Below are positions 11,820 through 25,300 of a DNA stretch of 64,000 nucleotides, piece after piece. The stretch's first letter is position 1. Each line of letters starts with the position of its first letter. The notes beneath the pieces were generated by a model. That model was not told the origin of the DNA and made no database searches. It saw nothing but the letters and a program-made list of their open reading frames with translations. Location: assembly GCA_013398175.1 (NCBI GenBank), contig VZRZ01003083.1, positions 1,013,815 through 1,077,814 of the forward strand, written 5' to 3'. This DNA comes from Climacteris rufus (Eukaryota > Chordata > Aves > Passeriformes > Climacteridae). Made by a program: the position numbers and the translations under genes.

Positions 11820-14800
11820 ATACTTTACTATGATCTATTCTTCAGTCCACAGATGCCTCTACACCTCTCTTGTGCTTAACAAGATTCATAAATTGCAGCT
11901 AAACACACAGAGAACTTGCCAAAGAGATCAGCAGGACAGGAACAACAGCAGCTAAACAGCAACACTTGCTGCAGAAGGAGAGATTAGTTTAAAAAGTGAT
12001 TGACATCCAACCATTTTTCTCCTTGTGCAAACCCTCTCCACACTGAATGAATTGCTAGATTACAATGCATGGGAATTTTGATCAGTTCTGATAGGATAAA
12101 ATATTGCTCTAATGAAGAATTAAATGGTCCAATGAACAGCATTGGAGGAATTCTGAATGTCCTTTAAAACCCCAGAAGAGTAAGAAAATAAGATGCTAAC
12201 AGCACTGGATGGACAGAATCATAACAGAACTCAAACAGTGCTTGTCCAGGTACATCCTTCTTTGGGGTGCCACATCTGCATGGTGACCCTCAAGACAAGT
12301 GAGCACACCAATTGCAGAAGTTGCCTTTCTTTACAGGACTCACCTGGTGAGTAGCAAAGTCCCCTTTCATTGCTAGATGGGGCTGTCAGAGGCCCTTGCT
12401 TGGGGTCAGCCTGCAAGAACCAGGCTGCACTTAAGAGAACAATGCTGCAGCAAAGAGGGTCACTGTCAAACTGCAACCCAGTGTCACCAGCCTTGGATCC
12501 TCTGCCCCATCTGGCAGGTTTCTTCCCAGTGCCATCAAGTTATTACACCAAGGAATCTCTCAGTGACTTATATAATATGGCCTGCACTTTTATTGATGGT
12601 AGACTATTGACTGACACAGTTAATTTAATCTATAATATGTACTTAAAAAATTAATTATTCACCTCATAAACATTGAAAGAAAATGTCCATATCAAGCAGG
12701 TAGTTACAATCTCCTGTTTCTAAATATTTTAAAGATATTGAAGTGTCCAGCATCTCATCGATACTATATGTTACTAGAAAATCTTACTGGCTACAATAAA
12801 GTTTTGAGATGGTAAATGGTGAACTTTGTTATTGGTGCTGTGAAATTTCTGGTATAATTGTCTTGACTTTGGAAAGGCAAGCTTATTCATAGTAAGAAAA
12901 GCAGTAAAAAGGTGGATGGACATAGAATGGTAAGGAAATGGAGCTAAATTTAACATGTAAAAATAATATTGATTATTAAGATGTGCTAGTGAAGTAATAA
13001 AACTAATTCTTTCATACAGGAGACCGCAAAATAGCACGTTTCCATGTCAATGTTGGGTTTGGGTGTGTTTTTTTCCCATATGCTCCATGGTTACTTGGAA
13101 GTTAGAGAGAGAAGAGTATGGGTTATTTTTAAAGGACAAGTTTCTATATCAGCTAATGCCACAGTAAAGAACTAATCATCAATTCAGACTCTGAGCCCTG
13201 CTTTACAAACTAGAGCTACAAAATGGTGCCTGCTTTTGCCTACAGGCTGTTTGTGGTTCAGTATAAAATGGCAAATGTGCCCTATGTCAACTGGCATTTT
13301 ATGATTTCTAAGAAGTCAGCTCTCCCAAAGCAGTGCTTGGGAGTCTGGTGCTTGTCATTTGAGAATATAAGGATTAGATCACTAACAAAACTAAAACAAT
13401 CAATGAATATGGAGCTATAGGGATGGGGAAGCTGGTCAGCACATGGAAGAAATATCACAGGCAAATTTTATGAGAGCTTTTTCACAGTGTTTAGAGACCT
13501 CTTATTTCCTGAATCCAGTGCAACAAAACTACCCTTCTTGAATTGATGAGACAGACAATCCCAGGAAAGATAATCCCTTATTGTCATTTATGAAGCTGGA
13601 AAGAACTGTGGCTGAGTCACAAAATGCAAGCATGTATACAATGCAATAAATAGAATATACACTGGCAAAGCACTGATTTTCACAAAGTTGAAAAGATTTC
13701 TGAGTTTTGATGTGTCTTTTGCACAGAGATGTATTCTTTCTTTCAATTTCAGCCCTAGGAAAGAAGTAAATCAAGGTCTTAGCTGATGCATCTCTTTTCA
13801 TTGTCAAATATTCAATGTGAAGTTTTAAAAGTGTGCAGGGAAATAGAGTACCAAATCTCATTACTTTCTATGGGAAACCATTGCCTAATCATAATTTATA
13901 CCTTTAAATTATATGCCTGAGTGTGGAAAACATGTGGTGATGCTTAGTGTCTGTGATGTGACTTCTCTGAAGCAGAGCAAGTGCTATGAGAAATTATGGA
14001 CAAAGTAATAATAAGTTTTCAGAAGCTCTTAATTGTTGGATGCTGTAAATTTTCCTCTGTGCTACTGTTCTATACCTCAGCTTTTCAGCCATAAACAATG
14101 GCTGAATTGTTTATTCACTATTTTCTTTACATGTGTAAATTTACTGGAGTCTGCATGCGCTTCAGTGAAAGACACTTTGAGTCTCTGTTCTTGCCAGTAT
14201 GAGCAAGGACTGTTGACTTTCGGTATTAGACAGACACCTCAAGTTTGCTACCTTTTCCTAAACAGAAAGTCCAGGTAATAAGTTGGATCAAAGACAAAGC
14301 TCAGAAAATTGCAGAGAAGTGGAGTTCCTGCTATTAAAAACCAAAAGCATAAATATGCCTGGTATTAAAGCCAAGGTTGTGACTATCATGTTCAGGATAA
14401 AGTGTGTTTCATTCCATCACTAACTTAATGTCAGTATATGGCAGGTATGGTCATGGTAAGACTGTCCCAAAAATAAGAAGAAAAAGTGCTATAGGTATAT
14501 CTGTGTAAGATTCTTTTTCTTTCTGGACTTGTTTTTAGCAATACCCTATTCAAGAATGTAAAGTATTAGTGGTCTTACGTAGTTTATAATTTTAGTTTGT
14601 TCTGTTACCTGTGAACTGGACATGTAGCAATAGAACCATTTTTAAAAAAAATTATCTGCGTCTGATCTAAACTGATGATGTTTTGCCTTATATAAAGGTC
14701 CTAACTGCTAACCTAGCAGCACATATATGAATGAACATGATATATTGGGAAAAAAATTGCCATATATATTGTATATGGAGGCCATGTCTTACAGCCATAT

Positions 14801-17800
14801 ATTTTAGTTCTCAGAAGGAGTCAGAGATGTGAGTGATCTGGTCAGCTGTGGGCTGAAAAATGGTCAGGTTTTACAGCTGGGAGAAGTTTCTAACATTATC
14901 CACTAGGTTCTGTGGAAATGCTGGAATCAGCACTACTCAACAAATTCATAGGCTGTTTCCACAAAGAAATGAATAGTGATATGATAATAATTGCTGATAA
15001 TAGAGTATTTTAGGGTTTTTTAATAATAAAAAGATTAAAGATGTGTTAGAAATAAATGTGAGTGAGGAGACTGAGGATGGTAGCTCCATCTCTGCAGTTA
15101 TACAAAACTAGGAAAGAAATGCAGGACTTCTGCAAAAAGTACGTTACAAGATGTCTCAATACTCAACATAAGTTGAAAAGGCAACTAGAAAAATGAGAAT
15201 GATTGGGAAGGGAATAGAGAACAAAACAATCCATCCTTATTCTGTGATGCATTCTATTATTCCTTTATACTGCAGCTCTCTTCCCACATTTTGAATACTG
15301 CATAGCATAAATTAGATTGTAAAAGGGTGCATAGGTCACAAAAGAAGTAACTGGGATATAGGCCTACGTAATCACAGATGACAGGGAAAATATGAGAAAT
15401 AATGAGTAAAAGTTCCATACTCAAGTTGAAGAAGCAGAGGAAACCTGACAAAATTATGAGGTAGAAGATTTAAAACAGAAGTTTACCATGTACTTCTATG
15501 AGCACTGACCTGGAAGTTCATTAAATTTTAAGAAATGGAAGCATACATCTCTCAGTACAGCAGTTGTACTTAAGACTTTCCTTTTGTACAGAATTGGGGC
15601 ACTAAATAGGACAGACTCTTCCTTTGAACTAGGCACTCTATGAGAACCATGGATTTCCATTTGAGCCTTTTTGAAGGATACCACAAGACAAAGAAATATT
15701 GCCAAATTACTACACAACTGATGGTGATATGCACTGGGTATTGATCTGCAGATACTGGTCATGTCCTAGAACTGTGTCTCATGGCATTTTTTTTCACTGT
15801 ACACCTTCCTTTCTTTTCTTTCTTTTCCTTCTAGTTATGACACACTTACAGAGCAATACCTTTAGGAAGGTATCTCATTGAAATGCCCTGTGTGTTCTTT
15901 GTCTCCTGTTATTTTTCTTTCCAGTGTGGTGAGTACTTCTGCACTATTAGGGAGCTGACCTCATCTGGAGATTCTTCAGGTTTTAGACAAAGAACCCAGA
16001 CTCCTTATGTGAGATGCAATAGTCTTATTTTCTCTGTCAGGACTGAATTTGTCCAAATTTTGTGCCTAACAGAAACAGAGAAATGCTGCAGCTCATTTCC
16101 TTATTTATGTAGTTTCCTGTTTCAACACCTCTTTAGGAGCTGTTAAATGGAAAAGTAAATTGGTCTCTTCCTAGTCTCTGAGGCGAAAGGAAAAATATAT
16201 TCAGACAGAACAGCCATCAAGAGAACAATGGCTGACTTTTGAAGAGCATATTCTAAACCCTGAAAAATTCAATATAATTTTCTATTTCATCAGTACTTTT
16301 CATCAAAATGAGTGTAGCATTTTCTTTAGTTTGAAAGGAGCAGTGCAGATTTACACCTACTGAGATTCTGCCTATGTGTGTCTCATCCCTCCCCAAATAT
16401 TCCCCATGTTGTATGCTTAACTTGTCAGCAAGTAAGACTAGGCAGCAGGAAAGATGTGCACAGTACAGCAATTCATATGGTAGTTTCTGCAGATAATTAA
16501 AAGCTCCTGCTTCTTTACTTTGGTACCTTTCAGCTACACTGGATTTCTCTAAATAAAGGTTGGAACCAACAGGCCAAACTGATCAATGTGCTTACATACA
16601 GCTTTGTTTGGCACCTGTGTCACAAGTACAATTATAGACCCCATAACAGTGGAGATCTCTGGTTTTCTTTTTCTTTGTTCCCTGTCCTATTTCTTTCTTA
16701 TTACCTTCAAGTACACAGAAGGCCCAAAGAAGAAAACCACCCTGGCCATTCTCAGCATGAAATACACTTTAAGGCTCCAATGGAAAATCTTTTAGATCAT
16801 AAAGCATTGCTAGAATATCACAGGTCAAAAGATGATTCAGCTCAATGCTTTTGCCATCTGAACTCCAATGCTAATAAACTCTTTCAATTTTTTTTGTGAC
16901 TATTATTGTACCTCTGTAACATCCAGTCTGCAACAGTACTGGAGTGACTAGTGTCCATGCTTTCCCAGGTGAACCTGAACAGGTTTTCTTTGAGGGTCCT
17001 TGTACCATGAAAGCAATTGAATTCTCATTGTCAATAAAGACCTTCAGCCTGAGAGGTGGGTTTTGCTGTGACCTGTAAGAGGTGAAACCAGTGAAAGGCT
17101 TAATGTTTAAAAGCTGAATTCTGCAATGACTGATGCTATATGTCCTGTAGGAGACACAGCTGCTGTGGGATGAAAGGGATTGAATAAGATCTGGAAAGAC
17201 CATTGCATGGAAGAAGGTCCTGGTTGGTGCTTAGTCAGTTCTTGCTTTCTCTTGCTGCTCTACAGTTAAGGCACTATTGTCCCTTTGAACATCCCCGAAG
17301 TGAAAAGACTGACAAAGTTGTTTCAGAGCATTAAATTTTCCCTATCCTTACCTAAAACACAAGTGCTGGACAAGATGTCCGTGTCTACCTTTCTTATGTA
17401 TTATCAGTCACTGGTGAGGCTTTTTGCCTAGAATGAAGGAGTCTGTTGAAATTTTTGCTTTTTTTGAGATAGCTCTAACATGAGATTCCTACTTCCCCTG
17501 TATCTCCTAATGACTTCCCTTATTTTTCGGAGACTTGCTCCACTCCTCCTTGCTCATCACTGTCACTGACTGTGACAGTACATGAAGTCTAGTAACTGTA
17601 GACTATTGGGCAGTAGGGAAAGTTTGCGTTTTGGTCCAGTCCCCACCCCAAGAACTGCTTAGTTATTTCATGCTTTTTGTGAGATAAAATCTAAAACTGT
17701 TCTGCAGACAGGGCTCAGAAGAGAGACAGTAATTGCCGCTGAATCATTTCCACAGATACTACTTTAAGAAAAGGAAAATGATAATCTACCAAAGTTGCTG

Positions 17801-20172
17801 TCATTAACCTTTTCTGCTTTTTGGGTTCAAAAAGGGGAGGAAGAACAGAAGAGTTCAGTGAAGAATAGTTTCTGAAGTGGTCTTTCCACAGTCAAGTAAA
17901 ATTACTTTCAGATATTTTTATGAGTTGGATTAAATCCCTCTGAACCATACTATGTGTTTCAGTAAATCAGTAGCCCCCTTCATGAAACTGAAAATTAGAA
18001 TCAGTAGTGCTGTACATAGCAAACAAGAGCAGATACCTTGTGACACCTAGTCTTGGGCAGCCATGTTCTAAATACTGAACAACTACATTACTGAGTTTCA
18101 CATTTGCAAGTGGTGACATGATGGAAATAAGCAATAAATTGCTATTTATCATCTACTATGGGCTCTTTGTCTGGAAACTCCATGCTCCTCTCCTATGGTA
18201 GGTGTTTTATTTAGAGGTATTTTTTGTCTCCTTGGAAGTGTGCTAATGGCCACAAGTGATTTGTCAGCATTCAACATTTACAGAAAGAGTGCTAATCATT
18301 GATTGAGGTGAGGGAGTTATCTGTCCAAAAGCTGCTAAATTATGTTAATCTTTCCAGAACCTGATTTTCTGTCAACAAACAAATTTGTTCAGAAATCTTA
18401 TCCAAAGTCTGAGTAGAAATGGGGATTTTGTGTTACATACCATAAATTATAAGCATCAAAGAATAGATACATAAGTATGAAAATTATTTCCCCCAGGCAG
18501 AAAAAAAAAAAAGGTGAAGCAGCCAACCTGCATTTCTTGTGACCATTAATCTGTAGCATGATGATGAGATTGCATGGCTCTACACTTATATGATCTTTGT
18601 CTGTGTTTCTGTCTGGCATATAGACTATGATTCTGTTCCCCTCAACCCATGCAGGTAAGAGTTCAAAAGCAACACTTTTACTTCTGGTATGTATTGCAGA
18701 CCTTGGGTACTACTGAAATCTCTCTCTACCTTCATTCTTAATCTTGTGTTTGTGTGAACTAGTATTTCTTCTTGGCGTAGCTTTTTAAATCACACCCTCC
18801 AGAAGCAATGATTTTGTCATATGATATTCATTGCCTGGAATAGTGAAGTTAGAATAACTAGATTGTTAAATTATTCATAGAATTAGATATGGTTGAACTC
18901 TGTTAAAATGTTTGTAAAATATTGCTATGGGAACTGAAAGATGCATGGGACACGAGCCATATTTTGCAAGTTCTGCTTCCAACTAAAATACAACTAATGG
19001 CTTAGCATTGGATTTCCTTTCTGAACGTGTTTCCTCAGAAATCGGGCAGCATAAGAAAAGCAGTACATGCATTTGACCTTAATTGTAAGAGCTAAGCCTT
19101 CTCCATGTTGATACACATAAGAACCTGAAACTATACTTATTTTTAAAAATTTTTAGTCTTTGAACTGCTCTTTTAGCAAAAACTCCAGTCCATTTTTCCT
19201 CATTCATATATACTGCATATGAAAAAGCCAAGTTATAACCCTGCTGACAGTGCTTGCTTTCTAAGTCATCTGGCATGTTTTATCAAATGTTATTTTCTGG
19301 TACAACCTCTTAACTACTTTGTTGTCAATTATCTGAATTAAAGATGTGCTCATCCGTACTGTTCATTACTGTGCTTAATGTGTCATTACATAAAAAGCAG
19401 TCAACAAATCCCTTGGGTTTTACATTAAATAGAGAAATGTCTCAGCTCTTTAGTTTTGTTTAGCTTGGTGTTGACCTGTATAGCAGTTTGCTACCTTAGG
19501 AAAGTATTTTCATTGTTCCCTAAGTTCAATGCTGTCATCTGGGGACTAAATGCAAGAACAGCTCTTCTGTCTTTGCCTCTGCTGTACCCACCATGTCAGC
19601 CCTGGGGCAAGTACCCGGCAATTTAGGGGCTCAGTATGAGCAGAGCAGCAGTGCTCGGATGGGAGCGACTCTGGGTGAGTTCAAGTTTTGCTCCAGGCTC
19701 TGTCCTTAAGATCATCCCCTGGGAGGAAACAAGTCCTGCTCTTCCCATCTTCTCTTGACAGTGGACTTGAAGGAGCTTTTTAAGGCACAGACAAACCCCT
19801 TTGGCAACCTCTATATCAGATTCATTTGCTGCAGTCAGTTTTTCACATTGCATTGCATGTTAGTTCTTCGCCTGAAACTTTTAGAAAATCATGTTATGGC
19901 AGACTACAGTTTTTGTGGGTTGCTAGTTTTATGGAGAAGATTTTTGTACACATGACCATTACAAAAGTGAGTTCAGTACTCTAAATCCTGTATTCATTTT
20001 CATATTGGATGTAAATGGTGTCTACAGTTCCCATATTTAATTCTTACTCTAAATATCCATTATATCTGATACTCTGTAGTCATGAGAAGAAAATACAGAT
20101 TTCCGATATCTAGGGTTGAATGCAGAGTGGGACGTGCACTGGGCTAGAGCTTTGCATTTTGAGATTGTAGGA
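11820..20172. other. Long AT-rich unique stretch, no gene seen
   Basis: More than 8 kb without a recognisable gene or transposon. Open frames reach 103-110 codons (for example 13529-13861 and 16871-17203 on minus, 16588-16899 on plus) but show no domain or exon-like signal and are compatible with chance. Minor structures: TATA-rich patch 14755-14812, A12 tract at 18501-18512, CAGgtaagag donor-like site at 18651. Old transposon fragments too diverged to see by eye may be present. Confidence 0.5.
18501..18512 (+). repeat. Poly-A tract
   Basis: Twelve A residues. I see no target duplication or upstream processed gene copy that would make it a retrocopy tail. Confidence 0.8.
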
Positions 20173-20373
20173 TGTTGCCTTAGGTTTTAACACTTATATT
20201 TTTTCGAATTCCGTATTGCCTAATGTGTAACTCTGTGAAGTTTCATAGCCTGTTAGCTGTTGTCCTCTCGTGCTAAGATAGACATAACAGTGCCTCTCTG
20301 GGCTTGAACTTCAAGGACACTTAGACTGCCCAGGCTCAAGCTTTTAAAGGGGGGAGAGGGGTGGGGTGGATGG

Positions 20374-20397
20374 NNNNNNNNNNNNNNNNNNNNNNNN
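20374..20397. other. Assembly gap (24 N)
   Basis: Unsequenced bases directly after a G-rich run inside an LTR. The gap replaces sequence between AAGCTT (20338-20343) and ACCAAACCTATAAAG. The corresponding interval in copy 1 is 75 bp; here it is 54 bp including the N, so roughly 45 bases may really be missing. Confidence 0.95.
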
Positions 20398-20405
20398 ACC
20401 AAACC

Positions 20406-20412
20406 TATAAAG
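20406..20412 (+). promoter_or_regulatory. LTR TATA box (copy 2)
   Basis: TATAAAG in CCTATAAAGGTGTGG, aligned with the TATA box of copy 1 at 8012-8018. The family poly(A) signal AATAAA follows at 20502-20507, giving a short R region. Confidence 0.65.
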
Positions 20413-20570
20413 GTGTGGAGAACTCTTGACTCGTTGTACATTTTGGGTGATGCCCCTAGGGGGGCTTTGTCTGCCCTAAATGTACCTTTGAAGGCCTTTC
20501 GAATAAACACCCGCCTTTATTCCATTACTCCTGACTAGTCTTTGTTTTTAGGCACCCTTTTCAGGCAACA

Positions 20571-22266
20571 AGGTACAATTACCTCTTTTGCTTTAAACAG
20601 CAAACACCTAAAGGTGTTTCTTCAAATTGGGAGCAGTTAAATATTTTCTATATATTTCAGTCAGTAGCACAGTGTAACGTATAGTTAAGGGACTGAGCTT
20701 TTATTCTCAGTCACGAGTTTGATCAGGTTTATGGTACCAGGTTAACTGCAGTTAATTTACAGTTTTGGGATACTTTTCTTTAAAGAAAGAAATAAGCAGA
20801 TGTTAATTGACTAGTAAATGTTTTAAATAAAATCTTAAATTATCAAGGCACAATAAACAGGGGAAAGTTTGCTCAGTAAATACAGTTCTTCCTGATGCAT
20901 CCTCACAATTCCAAGTCCGTACCTTTTTTCCCACCTGAAGTCAGCGTGTCCACTATTACATTAAATGTAATTATTTCCAATTACAGACAAGATTTTAAAC
21001 ATGAGGTTTAATTACGTAAGATGCTCAAGTCAGCTTATCTTTCCAAAATATTAATGACTGCAGGTATATTGGTAAAACCTAAATAAGGTTTTCAAAGGAA
21101 GAATTTACCTTATGAACATACAAATTCAATTAATAAAGGAAATTGTGATTATCCTACACCTAAACATTACACATCATGGTAATGTGAGTAGTTTGAGATC
21201 CATAGTTATAGGAAAAGTTGTTGCTGGAGAGACAGAGAAGACAATAAACATGGTAATATAACATTACTGCAGAGAGTTGTCTTGGTTTTTATTTTTAATT
21301 AAATATTCTGGAGCCCAAGGAACTAAATGTTTGTGGTTTCTTCATTTTTTTTATAACCTTGATGCTTTAATCTCTGTTTTTACTTTATGAGTGCTCTGAA
21401 CACTAGGGTGTTTCTGCATCTTGTGTCTAGCCATAATGGACACAAGGAAGGATCTAGTGCAGGGGAGACTTATTGTGTAAGGAAGTGGTGCATTTCAGTT
21501 TAGTTAGCATCTGGCTCTGTCTCTGAAACTACAGGTTCCTCTAGGTGAAGGCTTGTTAGTGGTCCATAATGAACTATGTAAGCACATGATAAAGTATTAT
21601 TTGAGGCCTGCTTTTGAAGTAAGGACCTAAACCCAGTGGTTTCTGGGTCTACTGAGCACCTTGGTGAGCCAGGCAAGCAGAGCTGCAGCAAAACTCTCAG
21701 ATAACCTGTTTCTGGGGAAATATTAAATCAATCTCTGCAAAAGTTGTGACACTGACAATCAGTGAAGTGTTCCTGTAAATAAATATTCAGATCTGAAGGT
21801 TTTCATGTGGTTACAGTTCCTCTTCCTTTGAAATAATTTAAACAATTATACTTTCAGTACAAGCAAGATCAAAACATTACTAAGAATTTTTGAAAATTTT
21901 ATCTCATGTTTCCCCTGTAATTTCCAGGCATCTTACTGTCTGTTTTCTGTCTCAGAAGGTAAAACCATGCAACTGAGTTCTTGTCTTAAGGAAAAAATGA
22001 GCCGATCCTTGTATGTGCATGCAGGACAAACCACAGTTCCCTTCTCAAGCTAACCTGATACTGTGACGGTAGTAATGATTTTGGTGTGAGGGCTATGGAT
22101 TTGTCCCTTTGATAGGGTTGTAAGCTGTATTTCCACCTTTTTTTGTCCATCTTCTAATTGAAATTTTCTCAGTTTTAAAATCAAGATGAGGAAATTAAAG
22201 CTGTATTTTGGAGTTTTAGGAAAATAAACAGTTAAGTTGGCTAATGTGGGTTTCTGAAATCATATG
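20571..22266. other. AT-rich unique DNA, no gene seen
   Basis: No open frame above 65 codons, no repeat ends and no splice-bounded coding segment noticed. Confidence 0.5.
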
Positions 22267-22340
22267 TCATAGAATCATAGAATATTTTAGACTGGAAAAG
22301 AGATCTAAGATCATCTAGTCCAACCATGTTCTAAGGACAG
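22267..22340 (-). mobile_element. CR1 LINE 3' tail, truncated
   Basis: TCATAGAATCATAGAATATTTTAGACTGGAA... then GATCATCTAGTCCAACCATGTTCTAAGG is the reverse complement of the CR1 3' untranslated end, including the terminal 8-bp repeat. It is diverged (TTTTAGACTGGAAAAGAG in place of GGTTTGGGTTGGAAGGGA), so this is not a young insertion. Severe 5' truncation is normal for CR1, and no target duplication is expected. Confidence 0.93.
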
Positions 22341-25300
22341 CTTCCACTGTGAATTAAATCTTTTAATCTGGAAACAGTAAAGTAGATGAAAACATTACAG
22401 GTGGATGGAAATTTACTTCAGTTACTAATCTCCTTCTCTGTGCTAAGTGTCACTACTGTCATTTCACTGAATTCAGGAAATCTTCCAGGCTTATATCAAT
22501 GTCATGATTTGAGGAGAGGGAGCTTCCTATCATATTGTATGTTACCCATGAATAATTTTTCTTGGCTAGAGTTTACCTGAATGCAATCTTTGATGCTCAG
22601 ACTGTGAAGTCTAACAGATCGATTCAGGACACAGATGCTGAAATAAAAGGACCATTGTGCAGACCAGATGTCCCATAGATATGTGGTAAATGTGGAACTG
22701 GTTTGGGAGATCTGAGACATTTTTCTTTACATCCAGAGTGAAAATTAAAAGAAGGAAATATTACAAGAGCCCTCATGATGACAACAGATTTGATCCTGAC
22801 CCCATAGGTGCCAAGAGAAGTGCTGCTGCTGGCTTTCCTTTTGAAGAAGCAAGTGGATACTGAGGATTGTAACCTTGCTAATTGAGGATGTCTTTCTTCC
22901 ACTGGGACCTTGTGGTACATTGTTATTCATCAGCAAATCATGCAGCAGCAGGTCCTAGGAAAGTCTTGCTTAATCTCTGCTTTATTTTAACTTTCTTTTT
23001 AAAAACTGAACATTGCCAGGGATCCCAACTTTGTTCTTGCAACCTCTGTGTCAAATGAGTACTAGATTTTTTAGCATACTTGAAAAGAGGAGATGTCCTC
23101 CAGTTGTATTTGCCTAGATATTTGAAAGGCTGGTGAACAGGAAGGAGGGTGAGAGGTCACAATAATAGTTATACTTGCAGTACATTTTCCAAAACAAATT
23201 TTTTTTCAAAGTAGATTTTAAAATTTCAGAACACCCATTATAATGTGCTGCCCAAGTGCCTAAATGCCTCTGAAAACAGCATTGGATCAGATTAAAAAAA
23301 AGACTTAGGCATGAAAATCAGCAGCATGACCTAGAAAGCTCCTGTTTAGTGTCTAGCTGCCTGTAGGCTTCTAAGATGCCAGTCCCTTTGTTCTTTCATG
23401 TATTCAGATCAGCATCCATTTTGCCAGAGCTGAATCTTTCAGCATGTGTCTCCCACTGAAGCCATTTTAGATCTTGACATTTCAAAGTTCCTCTGACTCT
23501 GTCCCTGAAGGACCATACCTAAAGTACCTTCCCCACACTGAACACTGCCCAAATCACCGTAGTTTTTCACTTATTGAGCAAAGTTCTTAAGTCTTGAACC
23601 AAAAAAGAATACAGCATTTATGGTAAAAATGGAAATGTGGATGGGTACTGTGGAGATAAAAGATCTCCTGAGTGAGAAGAGTCCTGAATTGTGGTCTGAA
23701 TCCCACTATTTTATTGAACAATTGTTAAAAATGCAAAAATAGTTCAGGTAACAGGTCTCTTACCCAGACAACTGTCTCCCAAATATATTCCAGCCTCAGT
23801 AAGTTCATGCTTGCTTTCATGCTCTCTGTTTCTTTCTTCTAATTGCACAGCTATGACAGGAGGGATGGAGAAAGTGGTGTCACAGGGTTCAAGTAATAAG
23901 CAAATTGATCAATACTGGGCTGTGTATTTACCACTTTCTGGCTATTTTAGGAGTTGCCTCTGGCTGCTGCCCCACCACAGATTTATGAACATTTGGACAG
24001 AGTAGTATTTTCTCTGTCTCCAACATCACCAGGGTTTAGATCTCTGCCCAAAAGACACCCTTACGAAGTTATCACTGTGAATTCACTGCTATGGGAATGA
24101 TTTTCTGTGTACTTGGTCTGCTGTATGTATGAATGTGGCATCTTAGGAAGACGGGGAGATCCCTGCCTTGATAGGTCCCAGTTTGCAGAACCAGGGACTG
24201 AATATCAACATTTGAGAGATGGAAAGACTGAAGGGACAAGAAAGTTGGCATGTCAAACACAGGACAACGGAAATAGCAGATTCTGGTAGGTTCATGTTTG
24301 TGTTAAACTGATCTGGGTGCTTCATTGCTTCTGGAAGGTATTAGAAATTTTGCGGGAAGAATGATGAGCTGACAGGATCGTTGATAGCTGAATAATTAAA
24401 GAAACTATGCAAAAATAAAGACCAAGTAAAGGTTTGACATAGAGCAAAGAAATGAAGTTTACCTCATATGCAGTTCATCAGTTCAGTCTCATGCTGGATA
24501 CTGGTGGATTTGTATTCACTTTTGCAAGAAGGTCTTTCTCACAGCTGGTTCCCAACTCTTCCTCCTCCCAAAGAACTTGAGCATCTCTGTCCTCCTTCAC
24601 TGTGCAATCTGCTGAATTCTAATTTTTTTTGTTAAAACAAGTGTTCCAGGAGTTCTGAGACCTTGCCTCTCCCCAGACCGTGCTGTCAATCAGACATCTT
24701 TCACAATCAATTGAATCAGAAAACTTCAAGAAGGCAGACATGAGCTAAAAGTTAAATGAAATTTTGCTTTAGGCCCAAAGGACCAACTTTGAAAGTCTTT
24801 TGGATGTATCTCCTTGTATACTTTGGGATAAGGTTAATTCCCTGCAGATGAAGTCAAACTCTTCAGACAGAAACAGCAAAAAGTTCACTGTCACTTTAAA
24901 GGAGGTTGAATCCATCCTCTCTTTGACAGCAGAGATAATGTCGCAGACTCATTTTCATATCTCATTCAGAAAGTAGATGAGATGGGAATCAACTTATTTG
25001 ACAGATGAACACCCTGGAGATAATTTCAGTTTGTCACAGTATGTATGATTTCTTTACAATTACTGCCAAGTTACAAGAGTGCAGAAAACTGGCCCATAAA
25101 TGCCAGCCATTCTGCTTTCTTTAATTCCCATAATATAAAACACTTTTCTAATTTTAAATATAAACACATAATTAGAAATTAAATCCTTCACTGGGAAAAC
25201 AGACCCATTTTTTACAGTCAGACAGGAGAAAGAAATCACAGAATGGAAGGGAGATGGGAACTGTGGGGTTTGTTTCTTTGGGTTTTTATTTCTTCTTTCC

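Larger units (their letters stand above)
20173..20570 (+). mobile_element. Solo LTR, class I-like ERV, copy 2 (gapped)
   Basis: Starts TGTTGCCTTAGG and ends GGCAACA. These are perfect inverted 7-bp ends, probably closer to the family ancestor than copy 1. Flanks are AGGA (20169-20172) and AGGT (20571-20574), a 4-bp duplication with one change. Shared blocks with 7778-8180 include the start, the GACTGCCCAGGC.CAAGCTT region, the TATA box (20406-20412), GTGTGGAGAACTC, GGGGCTTTGTCTGCCCTAAA and the CCTTTATTCC region. AATAAA at 20502-20507 is intact here. Twenty-four N (20374-20397) interrupt the U3 at the position of the G-rich stretch of copy 1. No internal retroviral sequence is present. Confidence 0.84.

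Noticed and set aside
18501..18512. Poly-A tract as tail of a processed pseudogene
   Set aside because: No target duplication and no recognisable coding remnant upstream. The same holds for 10572-10583 and 63010-63025.
7778..20570. A 12.8-kb provirus flanked by the two same-strand LTRs
   Set aside because: Each LTR has its own 4-bp flanking duplication, no retroviral genes were seen between them, and another LTR family sits in between.
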